Source of the DNA: Andalucia godoyi
Taxonomy: Eukaryota > Discoba > Jakobea > Jakobida > Andaluciidae
Reading direction: 5' to 3'
Length of the DNA stretch: 64,000 bases
Assembly (NCBI GenBank): GCA_009859145.1
Contig: VRVR01000032.1
Location: 202,795-266,794, forward strand
The notes under the pieces are model-generated. The model saw only the letters and a program-made list of their open reading frames with translations. It did no database searches and was not told the origin of the DNA. Numbering within the stretch: position 1 is the first letter of the stretch; each line of letters starts with the position of its first letter. The translations under genes were made by a program, and so were the position numbers. Positions 27,860-37,056 of this stretch are shown here, piece after piece.

Positions 27860-29563
27860 ATGGGTTGTGGAAACTCCAAATCCAAGCACCCAAAGAGGCC
27901 CAAAAGTAACTCGATCGCCCCTCTGACATCATCAGAGACTCCACTATCGTCTGATGACGCCCCGCGATACAAGGTGGTTCTTGTTGGCGAGCCAAACAGT
28001 GGGAAATCATGCGTGTTTACTCGGCTGACAAAATCAAAGTTCTCTGCAAACGACGCGTATGTACCTTCTCAGCGAGCTGCAATCGGCATCAAGTCGTTCC
28101 AGTTCCCGCTTCCCCCGACTGTCGCCGCGGCCGTCGCCGAGAAGAAGTCAGCAAAGACAAGAGACAGAAGCAAGAACAAGAACAAGAGCAAGAGTAAGGA
28201 CAAGAATAAGGACGACGAGGATGTCAGTCCGCCACAGACAGTCCATTTGCAGCTTTGGGACACGCCGGGAAAGGCGATTGTGGATGTGAAGAGCGTGACG
28301 TACAAGAATGCAGATGCAGTGGTCGTTGTGATCGATGCTTCAAGAACGCAGCCAGAAGACCTTGAACGGAAGATCTCAAAGTACGTTGCGGAGGTGATCA
28401 ATGTTGTTGCGAAGGAGAACGCTGCCACGGAAATGCAGCAGTCACAGTCCGTGAACAGCAATGGAAATGGAGTGGAGAATGAAATCCAGATCATCATTCC
28501 GCAGCCGGGAATCCGCATGCCTCTGATCGCGGTGTGTCTGACAAAGATGGACTTGCCTGTCTTTGTGCGCGCAGAGACGTTTTCGAAGAGATTGAGAAAT
28601 ATTCTTAGAGTGCAGAAGGTGTTTGAAACGAGCGCGTTGGCGGATCAAGGGGTCCATCAGTCGTTTCGAACGCTTTCGCGATCCTTGTTGATGAGAGATC
28701 CGAGGTACGTAAGGATCTTCGCAACGGCTGCGAGGACGCCGTCTGGGCATTTCCTTCCGCCTTCAAGACCAGCCTCCACGACTCTCGGGCCGCGAAAGAT
28801 GTTCGGTGTTGCGTTGTCCTCGCTCATCTTTGAGGAAAATCGACACCGACTGATTCCTGAATTGGTCGACGTCTCTGTTTCGTTCCTGCGCAGGTATGGG
28901 ACCGCTTGTTCAAACATTTTTGTCGATACAGAACGAGAAAGAACTGGGGAGGTGTCTATCCAGGATTGGAAGAATAGAATCGAGACGGCGGGCTCATGTG
29001 CTGTCTTGTGGGAGTGCAACGACGCGTGGATCGTTGCTGCCATTTTGAAACAATTTCTGGCGAACCTCCCCGATCAAGTGATCCCCTCCTCTTTGCATGA
29101 TCAGTACCTCGCGACTGCGAATACGGATATTCCGTTGGATCAGAGGCTTTTCAAATTGAGGGAACTCTGGGGACAGCTGGACAAGGCTCCGCGGTATCTG
29201 GTGCGTTCCATCATGCGATTACTGAACTTCCTCTCGTCCTTCAGCGAAAAGACAAATATTTCGTCTCAGTCTCTGGGCGTTGCGATCTCTCCCTGCATTG
29301 TGCGCGTTACTGTCAGTTCAGAAATCGCAAGCGGCACCGGTCTTGTTCAACAGCTCCGCAGCTGGCATGCGGTGTGTGAAATGATGATCCGACACGCACC
29401 GTTCATCTTCAATTCCTCGCACAAGGACACCTCCACACCCTCCGAGACAAACCCTTCCGAGTACGAAGATTTGGACTTCCGAGATGGAGAATCGGATCGG
29501 AACACCGATCGGGACGCCCACACCGAAAGTCTCGCCACCAACTCGGAGCATTCTGCGGACTAG
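27860..29563 (+). CDS. Ras-like GTPase fused to a RhoGAP domain
   Basis: The product has 567 residues. The N-terminus MGCGNSK offers myristoylation and palmitoylation. Residues 36-280 form a Ras/Rab-type G domain: G1 VLVGEPNSGKSC, G3 LWDTPG, G4 LTKMD (NKxD with Thr for Asn) and G5 ETSAL. Long Lys/Asp and Gln/Asn inserts split it. Residues 310-515 form a RhoGAP fold starting FGVALSSLI and running through VAAILKQFLANLPDQVIP and MRLLNFLSSFSEKTNISSQS to LGVAISPCIV. The arginine-finger loop reads ACSNIFVD where active GAPs have G-[LI]-[FY]-R, so the catalytic Arg is missing and the domain probably binds rather than stimulates. An acidic tail follows. GTPase-plus-RhoGAP fusion is rare. Confidence 0.82.
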   Translation: MGCGNSKSKHPKRPKSNSIAPLTSSETPLSSDDAPRYKVVLVGEPNSGKSCVFTRLTKSKFSANDAYVPSQRAAIGIKSFQFPLPPTVAAAVAEKKSAKTRDRSKNKNKSKSKDKNKDDEDVSPPQTVHLQLWDTPGKAIVDVKSVTYKNADAVVVVIDASRTQPEDLERKISKYVAEVINVVAKENAATEMQQSQSVNSNGNGVENEIQIIIPQPGIRMPLIAVCLTKMDLPVFVRAETFSKRLRNILRVQKVFETSALADQGVHQSFRTLSRSLLMRDPRYVRIFATAARTPSGHFLPPSRPASTTLGPRKMFGVALSSLIFEENRHRLIPELVDVSVSFLRRYGTACSNIFVDTERERTGEVSIQDWKNRIETAGSCAVLWECNDAWIVAAILKQFLANLPDQVIPSSLHDQYLATANTDIPLDQRLFKLRELWGQLDKAPRYLVRSIMRLLNFLSSFSEKTNISSQSLGVAISPCIVRVTVSSEIASGTGLVQQLRSWHAVCEMMIRHAPFIFNSSHKDTSTPSETNPSEYEDLDFRDGESDRNTDRDAHTESLATNSEHSAD

Positions 29564-29946
29564 CACTTTGGTATTTATTGTTTTTTCTTTCACTTTCACC
29601 TTCTTTTTTTTCCCCCTCCCTTCAAATTTTGTCATCCTTATACAGATTGGCGTTGGCATTGTACCATATTCGTAACACTCACACGAGAAGAAGAAGACAA
29701 TCATAAAATAGTCGTTGTCGTCCGGAGCAATTTTTTTTTGTTTGGTCCATTGCGCGCAGCGTTATTCTCAACGCGGATCAAAGCCATCCTTTTTTTTTGG
29801 GTTTCAAATCGAGCTCGCCACTCAACATGATTCACTGGGGCTCTCTCGAGGCTTGAACAGAAGACGGCTCGCTGATGCATGGTCAGAACGAGCGTTTGCG
29901 CACCCACACGAACGCGAACGTCCATGCGTGCATCGTCACCCGACGA

Positions 29947-31084
29947 CTACCCTTCAATTTCTCGAATTGCACGCTCCGTGTGATCCAGTTCTGCAACCAA
30001 TTTTCCGTATTCTGCAACCAGCGAATTGAACGTTCGCCCAAGACCTTCAAACTGCGACAGACGTCCTTTGCTCATCTCGAGTTCTTTGGAGAGTTCTGCC
30101 ATCCTTGCACTCAGCTCAGCTTTGCAAGCCTTCACCGCATCAATCGACCCCTGCTTGCCATAAACATCCATCAACATCTGGTACTTCACAACACTCAATT
30201 TCAAAACAAGCGCCTCTGCTCGGGCTTGCAGATAAAGCGACGAGGTCTGAATATGCTTCGGTGTCACTTCTAGGTCGCTCTGTATACCAGAATCCAGAGT
30301 ATTCGTTGCTTGATCCAATGTCTAGAAAACCAAAACGGCGTGAGTACGATCCCAGAGTGAACGGTAAACAACAACTAACATACCCTTGTCGAGTCTTTGA
30401 GCACGGAACAGACGTGAAAATTCACAGCCGCTGCATCATCACTTAACTTGCCGATTTCCGAACGAAGTTCCTTCACTCTGGACGCCAGGATCGCAGGATT
30501 CATACGGGCAGACACCGTGCTTAGAATAGATGATACACGCGATGCCAGCACGTCCACACGGTCTTCAATCTCGGCCACCAACGCATCTCCAACTCTGCGA
30601 CTTCCGTCCGTGCTCGAACTGGGCTTCTCGGCACTCATCAACGTCCCAATCAATTCACTCTCCTGCACATCAAAACCACATTCAAAACGTTAACTCAACC
30701 GAACCGAACTGAGATGCACTGGGGCTGGAAGGACAGGGGGAAAACATACAATGGGAATCAGTTCTTGGACATTTCGCATAAGGAATGACGACACGAGGAA
30801 GTTTGCACGTTCTCGCAGCATCTTTTGTGAAGCCTGTAGATTCCCCTCAAAAAAATGATAGAAAAGAAATGAGAAAAATAACAATGAGTGTCAAAACAAA
30901 ACGATACAATACAAGCGGAAATAAGGATACGGCCAGTCGATAGTGGTACACATACGATCTGCAAGTCTTCGGACAGTGATGCATCCGAGGCATCTTTGCC
31001 AATCTTTGCTTCCAAGCTCGTCAGCAATGTTTGGAACTGCGGGAACTGCGGGAACTGCTCCACTGGATTCACAATCACAGACAT
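29947..31084 (-). CDS. HAUS4: HAUS augmin complex subunit 4, four exons
   Basis: Four exons (31084-30956, 30833-30750, 30662-30384, 30321-29947) join in one frame to 288 residues. The three introns (122, 87 and 62 bp) all begin GTATGT and end CAG, CAG and TAG. The C-terminal 110 residues match HAUS4: SLYLQARAEALVLKLSVVK, then SKGRLSQFEGLGRTFNSLV and AEYGKLVAELDHTERAIREI. The protein is almost all coiled coil. HAUS4 is one of eight augmin subunits that recruit gamma-tubulin to existing spindle microtubules, so branching nucleation is expected in this cell. It is the only clearly spliced gene in the window. Confidence 0.85.
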
Positions 31085-31086
31085 GC

Positions 31087-31147
31087 CTTCTTCTCCCTGT
31101 CTCTCTCTCTCTCTGTCTCTGTCTGTCTGTCTGTCTGTCTGTCTTTC
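31087..31147. repeat. (CT)n-(CTGT)n tract = leader of HAUS4
   Basis: CT and TCTG repeats lie immediately upstream of the minus-strand HAUS4 ATG at 31084. This is the fifth GA-rich leader on the minus strand. Confidence 0.88.
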
Positions 31148-31242
31148 TTGGCCACAAACACCAAAAAACAACAGGCGGAAGTGGGCTCCCGGCTTTTTAA
31201 CGTTCAATCCGAGTCCCGGTTTTGTTTATTCGGAGGCTTGAT

Positions 31243-31268
31243 TGCCCTAACCCTAAATTCCTAACCCT
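31243..31268 (+). other. Telomere-type motif CCCTAACCCTAA
   Basis: The plus strand reads GCCCTAACCCTAAATTCCTAACCCTGG, i.e. two perfect CCCTAA units and a third after a 4-base break. It lies between the divergent starts of HAUS4 and CIAPIN1. It may be a telo-box promoter element, an interstitial telomere scar or, less likely, an RNA template. Confidence 0.6.
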
Positions 31269-31481
31269 GGCTATCACGATAAAAAAAATCCCCGATTCCC
31301 GTTCTATTTTCTATCTCCTGCCATTCTTCATTCGACTTTTGATGTGTTTGTGAGGAGTGTTGTTTGATCTGTTGTCTTTTTTTAATCTTTTTGTTTACCA
31401 TTGACCGTTCATAAAGCCGAGACGTCTTCTTTTCTTCTTTTGTATATTTTTTGTTTTTTTTAAATTTAAAAGAAAGAGGGG

Positions 31482-32006
31482 ATGAGCCGAGAGCTGAAAG
31501 CGTCTGAGAGTCTTGGTGACCTCTTCTCGAATCTGGAGTCCGGGCAAACAGCGACTGTTCCTGCTTCTCGCAATCTGAGTGCGTCAGATGTGATCTACAG
31601 TGGATTTGTGCTGGTGGAGACTACGACAGCCGGGGATCTGGTGATTCAGAAGCCGACATACGACAGCTCTGCGACATATGCACTGAATTTGCAGCCGGAC
31701 GATTTGGTGGACGAAGACTCGCTTTTGGATCCTGCGACGTTCCAGAATAAGCCAGTGTATGATTGCGGCGCGGATGACTCTGGAAAGAGGAAGGCTTGCA
31801 AGAACTGCTCGTGTGGGCTTGCGGAGGAGTTGAAAAAGGGCGAGCAACAACAACAGCAGCAGTCTGCGCTGCCAAAGTCTTCATGCGGAAATTGCGCACT
31901 TGGGGACGCCTTCCGGTGTGCATCGTGCCCGTATCTTGGAATGCCTGCTTTCAAGCCAGGCGAAAAAGTCCAACTTGCTGGTGCATTTGCATCGGATGAT
32001 ATTTAA
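31482..32006 (+). CDS. CIAPIN1: CIAPIN1/DRE2 (anamorsin) lacking the methyltransferase-like domain
   Basis: The product has 174 residues; typical anamorsin has about 300. The C-terminal cluster domain is complete: [20 protein letters not shown] gives the first site (C-x9-C-x2-C-x-C) and [15 protein letters not shown] gives the second (C-x2-C-x7-C-x2-C), followed by [15 protein letters not shown]2 passes electrons from TAH18/NDOR1 to the cytosolic iron-sulfur assembly machinery. The usual N-terminal SAM-methyltransferase-like fold is replaced by about 90 residues (SLGDLFSNL... [13 protein letters not shown]) that cover only the linker. The ATG at 31482 is the first in frame, with stops upstream, so the short form is real unless an upstream exon was missed. 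Confidence 0.9.
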   Translation: MSRELKASESLGDLFSNLESGQTATVPASRNLSASDVIYSGFVLVETTTAGDLVIQKPTYDSSATYALNLQPDDLVDEDSLLDPATFQNKPVYDCGADDSGKRKACKNCSCGLAEELKKGEQQQQQQSALPKSSCGNCALGDAFRCASCPYLGMPAFKPGEKVQLAGAFASDDI

Positions 32007-32142
32007 TTTATGTTTATTCGCTTTGTTCTTCATCGAGATAAATGAACTATATGGACTCCTTTTTTAAATAATGATAATTATTTTAAAATGGAGGGATGTT
32101 ACGACCTACAAAGACACACAAAGAAGCGAGCAAGTACCGACA

Positions 32143-32955
32143 TTATCCGAATTGAAATCCGGAGACTTGGATGGCAGGAAGCCCCTGCATAATCTGCGAG
32201 CAATCGTTAAACACCCGTACACCTGGATCCTGCAGTGCGGCACCGGCCACAACAAACAGCGGTACAAGGTGGTCTTCTTGTGGATGAGCAATGCGAGCAC
32301 CAGGTGCCTTCTCCCACATGACGAGTTTGTCGTGTCGGACATGCGAGTCGGACGATGCACAGCAAGCATCCACGAGATACTCGTCGAATGCCTTGGATGC
32401 AACCGTCGAATTCGGCGGAAAATTCAAGTTGTGGAACGAGTATCCTGAGCCAATGATCAAGACGCCCTCATCTCGAAGTGGCGCAAGTGCTTCTCCAACC
32501 TGCAAGTGAAGCTTTGGATCATACGACTTGTGGATGCTGAGCATCACAACCGGAATGTCTGCGGCGGGAAAGCTCACAGCGAGAGGAACAAACACCCCGT
32601 GGTCAAACCCACGCTTTGCATCTTCCTTGCAAGCGATTTCGGAGTCCCGGAGAAGCGCCCGGACTCTCGCTGCAATCTGCGGATTCCCCGGGGCTGCATA
32701 CTGGATCTTATAGGTGTGCGCAGGAAAGCCGCCGTAGTCGTACACCATTCCCGGACGTGCGCTGGTGGACACCGTCACCGCCGACTCTTCCCAATGCGCA
32801 CTCACAATCAGAATCGACTTCACCTCGTTCATGGGCAGCTGCTTTGGAAGGTCCGTCAAGTACTCTTTCAGCTTTGCAAATCCATTTCGTGCACCAAAAT
32901 CCATCCACGGCCAAGGGCCGCCTCCGTGAGAAATAAACAATACTGGCAAACGCAT
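32143..32955 (-). CDS. LigB/DODA-type extradiol ring-cleavage dioxygenase
   Basis: The product has 270 residues, the full length of the DODA group. Metal and active-site motifs are in place: FISHGGGPWPW near the N-terminus (His ligand), LIVSAHWEES (second His), FDHGVFVPL (acid/base His) and the C-terminal HPQEDHLVPLFVVAGAA. These are class III extradiol dioxygenases using non-haem iron or zinc; relatives cleave 4,5-DOPA in plants and protocatechuate-type rings in bacteria. No neighbouring gene belongs to an aromatic pathway, so the substrate stays open. No targeting signal is seen, so a cytosolic enzyme is likely. Confidence 0.92.
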   Translation of the reverse strand: MRLPVLFISHGGGPWPWMDFGARNGFAKLKEYLTDLPKQLPMNEVKSILIVSAHWEESAVTVSTSARPGMVYDYGGFPAHTYKIQYAAPGNPQIAARVRALLRDSEIACKEDAKRGFDHGVFVPLAVSFPAADIPVVMLSIHKSYDPKLHLQVGEALAPLRDEGVLIIGSGYSFHNLNFPPNSTVASKAFDEYLVDACCASSDSHVRHDKLVMWEKAPGARIAHPQEDHLVPLFVVAGAALQDPGVRVFNDCSQIMQGLPAIQVSGFQFG

Positions 32956-33235
32956 CCTCGGTGTGTGCGTGTGTGTGTATGTGCGTGTGTGCTCCTGCTT
33001 AATAAAGCCTTGAACAGTGAAAATCGAAGAGAAAAGAAAAGAAAGGAAAAGAACAGCTAAAAACTATTATCGTCCGTTAAGCGTCCCGTGGAATAACGTG
33101 GACGTTGTGCGCAGCGCGGCGTTTCAGAGCGGCGATATAAAATCAATTTTTCTTTTTGAAAAGTCGGGAGTTTCTGTCGGGGCTTGAGAGCCTCAATCGG
33201 GAAGTTTCTGTCGGGAATATGTCATATTCGCTTAC
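32956..33235. other. Intergenic 280 bp between LigB and relic 3
   Basis: A GT run (32964-32991) sits just upstream of the LigB ATG. Two copies of a GAAGTTTCTGTCGGG-like unit occur at about 33162-33215 (AGTTTCTGTCGGGGCTTGAG and AGTTTCTGTCGGGAATATG). No gene is seen. Confidence 0.5.
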
Positions 33236-33430
33236 CATTATACACTGAGCATGCATATCTACGAATAGACATGCATATTCAATCCTTGCATCCCGTTGCC
33301 GGGAAGGGGATAGGCCCCCACAGGCTTTGCTGGCGTTCTTCAGATAAATGCTCCGCGCTCCGTTCCCAATCTCGATCAATCGGTGAGCCACTTTCTCAGC
33401 GTGGCACGTTGTTCCTGAGAAGGGTGCATT
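33236..33430 (-). pseudogene. TnpB/Fanzor nuclease relic 3: RuvC-III, C-tail and right end
   Basis: On the minus strand, one frame gives PIDRDW and, after a single extra G, the next gives NGARSIYLKNASKACGGL (33382 down to about 33308). Together this is the DRD-x-N-x-A-R-N-I catalytic block of TnpB/Fanzor plus the same IYLK-x-A-x-KAC tail as relic 1. Downstream at 33236-33290, the non-coding sequence repeats relic 1: a hairpin (ATGCATATCT/AGACATGCAT) and then CTCAGTGTATAATG. Upstream, only one possible zinc-finger Cys (TTCHAEK) remains. The long frame 33143-33781 covering this piece is fortuitous. Confidence 0.74.
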
Positions 33431-33899
33431 TTTGATTCTGACAGCCCTAGCAGTAGGTGTAGTGACACGTGGTCTCTTAGGAGGTCTGCGGGACCTAGGA
33501 GGCCCTGTATCGAGCGGCGTAGGCGTAGGCGAATGCGTCATCGCAGCGCGCTCACGCCCATATTTGAATAAAAAGTGAAACCAACGAATGATAGAATAGA
33601 TGGCTACGGATGCTGCGTTAAAGAGTGTCGAAAATACAGAGCCTGTGTCACCGGCTGAATTTTGGCCGAGCGTGCGTAAGCACGAGTTCCCCTGTGAAAC
33701 GAACGTGCTAGTGTCGGCCAGTGTCGACTGTGTCTGATTATGATACTTCCGTATGCATGACAATGACGGGTTATTATTCAACGGTTTCGGTTTTCTACAT
33801 GATAATTGATAGATTGCAGGGAAAGAAGGAGGTCAGTGTAGCTGTAGTATTATTATAGAAGGGTTTTCTTTTTTGTTGTTGTTATTCTGTTTGGGAGCT
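33431..33899. other. Intergenic 469 bp, no supported gene
   Basis: The minus strand is open, but without family features; the reading MTHSPTPTPLDTGPPRSRRP is Pro/Arg-rich. The promoter of the 33900 gene lies at the right end. Confidence 0.4.
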
Positions 33900-34124
33900 A
33901 TGAATTCTGCGCCGAGGTTGTCGACGACGAGTGCTGCTGCGAGAACGAAGTTCCAAGTGCGACACGTCACCACTGGAGTCACACCGCCGCTGTCGCTGTC
34001 ACAGTCGAATTCGAATTCGAATTCGAATTCAATGCTCAAGCCAACGACCGGTCAAGCGACCCCAAGACTGGAGAATGACATTTCTGTGTCCACTGCGGTT
34101 CCAGCGCCGAAATTATCAGTCCAT

Positions 34125-34171
<47 letters not shown>

Positions 34172-35534
34172 AAGTGTGCCGCCGTCCGTGTCGAACACTG
34201 CGAATCACTCATCAATGGCTATCAAATCAACACAGCAAGTCCCAACGCAGACACAGACGCAGAAGGATGCACATGGTGCAGATCAGTCAAAGATCAAGGA
34301 TCTTGAGGAGGAACTTTCGATTGCGAAAATGAAGATCAAATCGCTCACGAGTGCGCTTTCGGAGCGGGAGAGCGCAGCAGTCGACGCCGCAAAGGAAACG
34401 AAGGATTTGGTGCGAAAACTTGCCGAGTCGGAGGAAAAGACGAGAGTGCTGAGTAAGAAGCTGTTATCCGTTCCTGCAGTGTCGCAGCAAGCAACGACGC
34501 CTGGAGTCGCCCTTGGGACCGCTTCGTTGCAGAGCATGCCGACGCCTCGCAGCATAATCCCGGCGGCCATTGCAAAGCCAGCTTCAACCGCCATCGAGTG
34601 CTCGACCCAGACGGTTCCAATGATCCGAAGTTGCACCGTTCAAACAGAGAACGAAGAGGCGAGGGCGGTAGAGATGGTGCAGGTGCAAACAGACGAGTGT
34701 CCACAGTCTGACGTTTCGTTGCAGACAGAAACAGAAACAGAAACAGAAACAGAAACAGAAGTTGTACTGAAAGCAGTAGAAAAGGAAATAGTAGAAGACG
34801 GTGATGGCTGTGGAACGCAGTTTGCAACATGCGAATGCCAGACGGATCCTATGCAGGAGCCCAAGGCAGCGGCGACAAGTGCGTGCCTGCCCCCGACGGC
34901 TGACGAGCTTGGGCATCTGAAGCGCAAGATCGAGTTGCTGAAGGACGAGCATGCTACGATGACTAGGAAAGCAATGGAGAATTACGAAAAGTATGAAGCT
35001 GCCAATCGGATGGCTGCCGAAAACATCGAGAAGTTTGAGCGGGCGCGGAGAGAACTGAAATCACTCCAAGCTTCGTTTGACGAAATCGCGACGCAAATGC
35101 AAATGGACAAGGCGGTTCTGGAGCAGACGATTGGGGTTCTCAATTCTGAAATTCACCAGCTGCGAGAATACGCAACCAACCAGCTGGAGAGTGCCCACAT
35201 CTCATCGGAATACTACAAGCTGCGGGACCAATACTATGACAAGGTTTCTGGATTGGAGCAAGAACTTCGAGTGTTCAAGGCCGCGAAAGACGGTTCAGAT
35301 TTCCAGGAAGTCATGTTGCAAGAGCTATCCACAATGCGCAGTGCATATGAAAAGAAGATTTCTGACATGCGTCTGGAAATATCAGAGATGCAACGAAACC
35401 ATTTTTCAACAGTCTCTGCCATGCAAGATACGTTTAGAGCAGAGCGGCGGTGTCTGGAAAACAGAGTCCGCCAGTACAAGACTCGCATTGAGCAACTTGA
35501 TTCGCAGGAAGCTAGTGCGGCTGCTGTCCGTTAG
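33900..35534 (+). CDS. Coiled-coil protein with Gly-Gln and Thr-Glu repeats
   Basis: The product has 544 residues from the ATG at 33900; the frame is open upstream only to a TTG. The N-terminal 125 residues are Ser/Thr-rich with (GQ)n coded by GGACAG repeats. Two long coiled coils follow, about 130-190 (KIKDLEEELSIAKMKIKSLT) and about 340-540 (LGHLKRKIELLKDEHATMTR... ending KTRIEQLD). A linker between them carries four short units of the type STQT-VPM, TVQTENEE, QVQTDECP and ECQTDPMQ, which repeat a -QT-[DEV] motif, plus a (TE)n run. Such QTD/QTE repeats recall dynein-light-chain binding sites, which is inference. Probably a cytoskeletal or centrosomal scaffold. Confidence 0.75.
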
Positions 35535-35564
35535 CATCGCCTCCATCCCCATGCGCATTACGCA

Positions 35565-35636
35565 CGCACATAAGCACATAATCACATAAGGACATAAGGA
35601 CATAATCACATAATGACATAAGGACATAAGAACATG
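35565..35636. repeat. ACATAA-based minisatellite
   Basis: Units of CATAAGCACATAATCA/CATAAGGA repeat about nine times 30 bases downstream of the coiled-coil gene stop. The tract lies between convergent genes. Confidence 0.85.
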
Positions 35637-35745
35637 CGCTTAGCGACGAAGAAAACAAGAGAAACCCTTTTCTAATTGTAAATAAAAAGTACTGTACATT
35701 GCGCGCGAACGAAGGGAGAGAATCATCAGACGGACATCGCACCAC

Positions 35746-37056
35746 CTAAAGGACAGTTGCAGAGTCCTGGAGAAGCTGTACAGTGTCGCTTTGTTCTGCC
35801 AGGGCCGCGACAACAGGATCCCGTTGCGATTCTAAACGGTCGGCAGACGGCATTCGAGACTTGAAGAGAAGGAATACAAGCAACCAGATCGCTGCGAACG
35901 TTCCTAGCGCGAACGCAACGCCTTCGAAAATCACCGAGAGTGACGTGCTTGTCGAGACAGTTACTACTTGAATAACAGACTGGATCCCGAGAGCGATGAT
36001 TGTGGATAGCAGAATCATTAGCGATGGCTCGTTTTCCGCTTCCTGGCCCAACTGTACAAGAGAAACGCAGTTCAAGGCTGTGAACAAGGCATGGTAGATG
36101 GCCATTGTCGCGCAGAGCCCCCAAAAGTTGCCGGAGCGGGAAAGCAAGAACAAAACAAGTGCCGACACCAGACACATGATCCCGCACAAGTTGACGGCTG
36201 CTCTGCGATGAGCAGGAGGCGCGTACCTCGCAAGATAGGCAGAAAATGTCGACGCAGAATACGCAACAGCAACGACCACCCCGTTCCGTCTCCAGTCGAT
36301 CGGCTCAGCGAGAGCTTGCCAAAATGTGAGGACCCAAGAGTGGATCGCAGTGGACACCGCGACCATGGAAGCCCAGAACAGCAGCCGTCTCGACCATCGT
36401 ATTCTCTTGAACGCGTCCCCCAATTCCCCAATCCAGTTCCTGCTGTTGTACACCTTGCCATCTGCAGTTCTCGTTCCAGCAGCCGACGGCGAATTCCCGC
36501 AGATGCTTCGAGGCAGAAAAATGACCACTGCTACAAATAGCGTCGAACAAACCACAAATGACAGCAAGATAACGTCGGACAACGGAATGGCGCTCGTTGC
36601 GATCATTGCGAACCCAAGAAGGGCAGAGGACACAAGCGCAGCAAAATACGTGGATCTCGCAGTGGCCATTGCCTTGTGGGGTTTCTCGGGAAACAACACT
36701 AGCAGATAACCCCACAAAGACGGAAACGTAGCAAACGACGCCCCAGAGCAGCACTCCAGCACAATATCCATAGTTTCTGACTTCGACATGAACAGCAAAA
36801 ACAACGTGAGGCTCCTTAGCAATCCTCCGACATATATGATATACCGATCAAAAAATCTGTGGTTCGCTCGAAACGTGTACAACAACAGCAGCAAGCACAT
36901 TGACATTAAATAGGCGTACGTAAACCACGGCAATACATTGCTTACAACGCGGTCAACCGATGATCGGGAGGCGAGAATGTGCACCACATATGAATCAGAG
37001 AATGAGAACGCTGCTTGGAAAGCGCTGAGCGATGCGCGCACTAACGCATACTTCAT
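35746..37056 (-). CDS. SLC19-like folate/thiamine carrier
   Basis: The product has 436 residues from the ATG at 37056; the frame runs upstream only to a TTG. It has about twelve hydrophobic segments in two halves with a hydrophilic central loop, an MFS layout. The block ECCSGASFATFPSLWGYLLV... ARSTYFAALVSSALLG resembles the conserved E-F-x-Y-G...(C/A)RS helix region of the reduced-folate/thiamine carriers (SLC19), and a second half restarts with RRLLFWASMVAVSTAIHSWV. The substrate could be folate, thiamine or a related vitamin. The match rests on one block and overall topology, so another MFS carrier remains possible. The gene is convergent with the coiled-coil gene. Confidence 0.6.
   Translation of the reverse strand: MKYALVRASLSAFQAAFSFSDSYVVHILASRSSVDRVVSNVLPWFTYAYLMSMCLLLLLYTFRANHRFFDRYIIYVGGLLRSLTLFLLFMSKSETMDIVLECCSGASFATFPSLWGYLLVLFPEKPHKAMATARSTYFAALVSSALLGFAMIATSAIPLSDVILLSFVVCSTLFVAVVIFLPRSICGNSPSAAGTRTADGKVYNSRNWIGELGDAFKRIRWSRRLLFWASMVAVSTAIHSWVLTFWQALAEPIDWRRNGVVVAVAYSASTFSAYLARYAPPAHRRAAVNLCGIMCLVSALVLFLLSRSGNFWGLCATMAIYHALFTALNCVSLVQLGQEAENEPSLMILLSTIIALGIQSVIQVVTVSTSTSLSVIFEGVAFALGTFAAIWLLVFLLFKSRMPSADRLESQRDPVVAALAEQSDTVQLLQDSATVL

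Noticed and set aside
33143-33781. 212-residue minus-strand ORF
   Set aside because: It begins at a non-ATG codon, lacks family features and overlaps a frameshifted TnpB/Fanzor relic whose true frames alternate; the open frame is chance.
35565-35636. Possible CRISPR-like or regulatory array
   Set aside because: Units are 8-16 bases and contiguous without spacers; it is an ordinary minisatellite.
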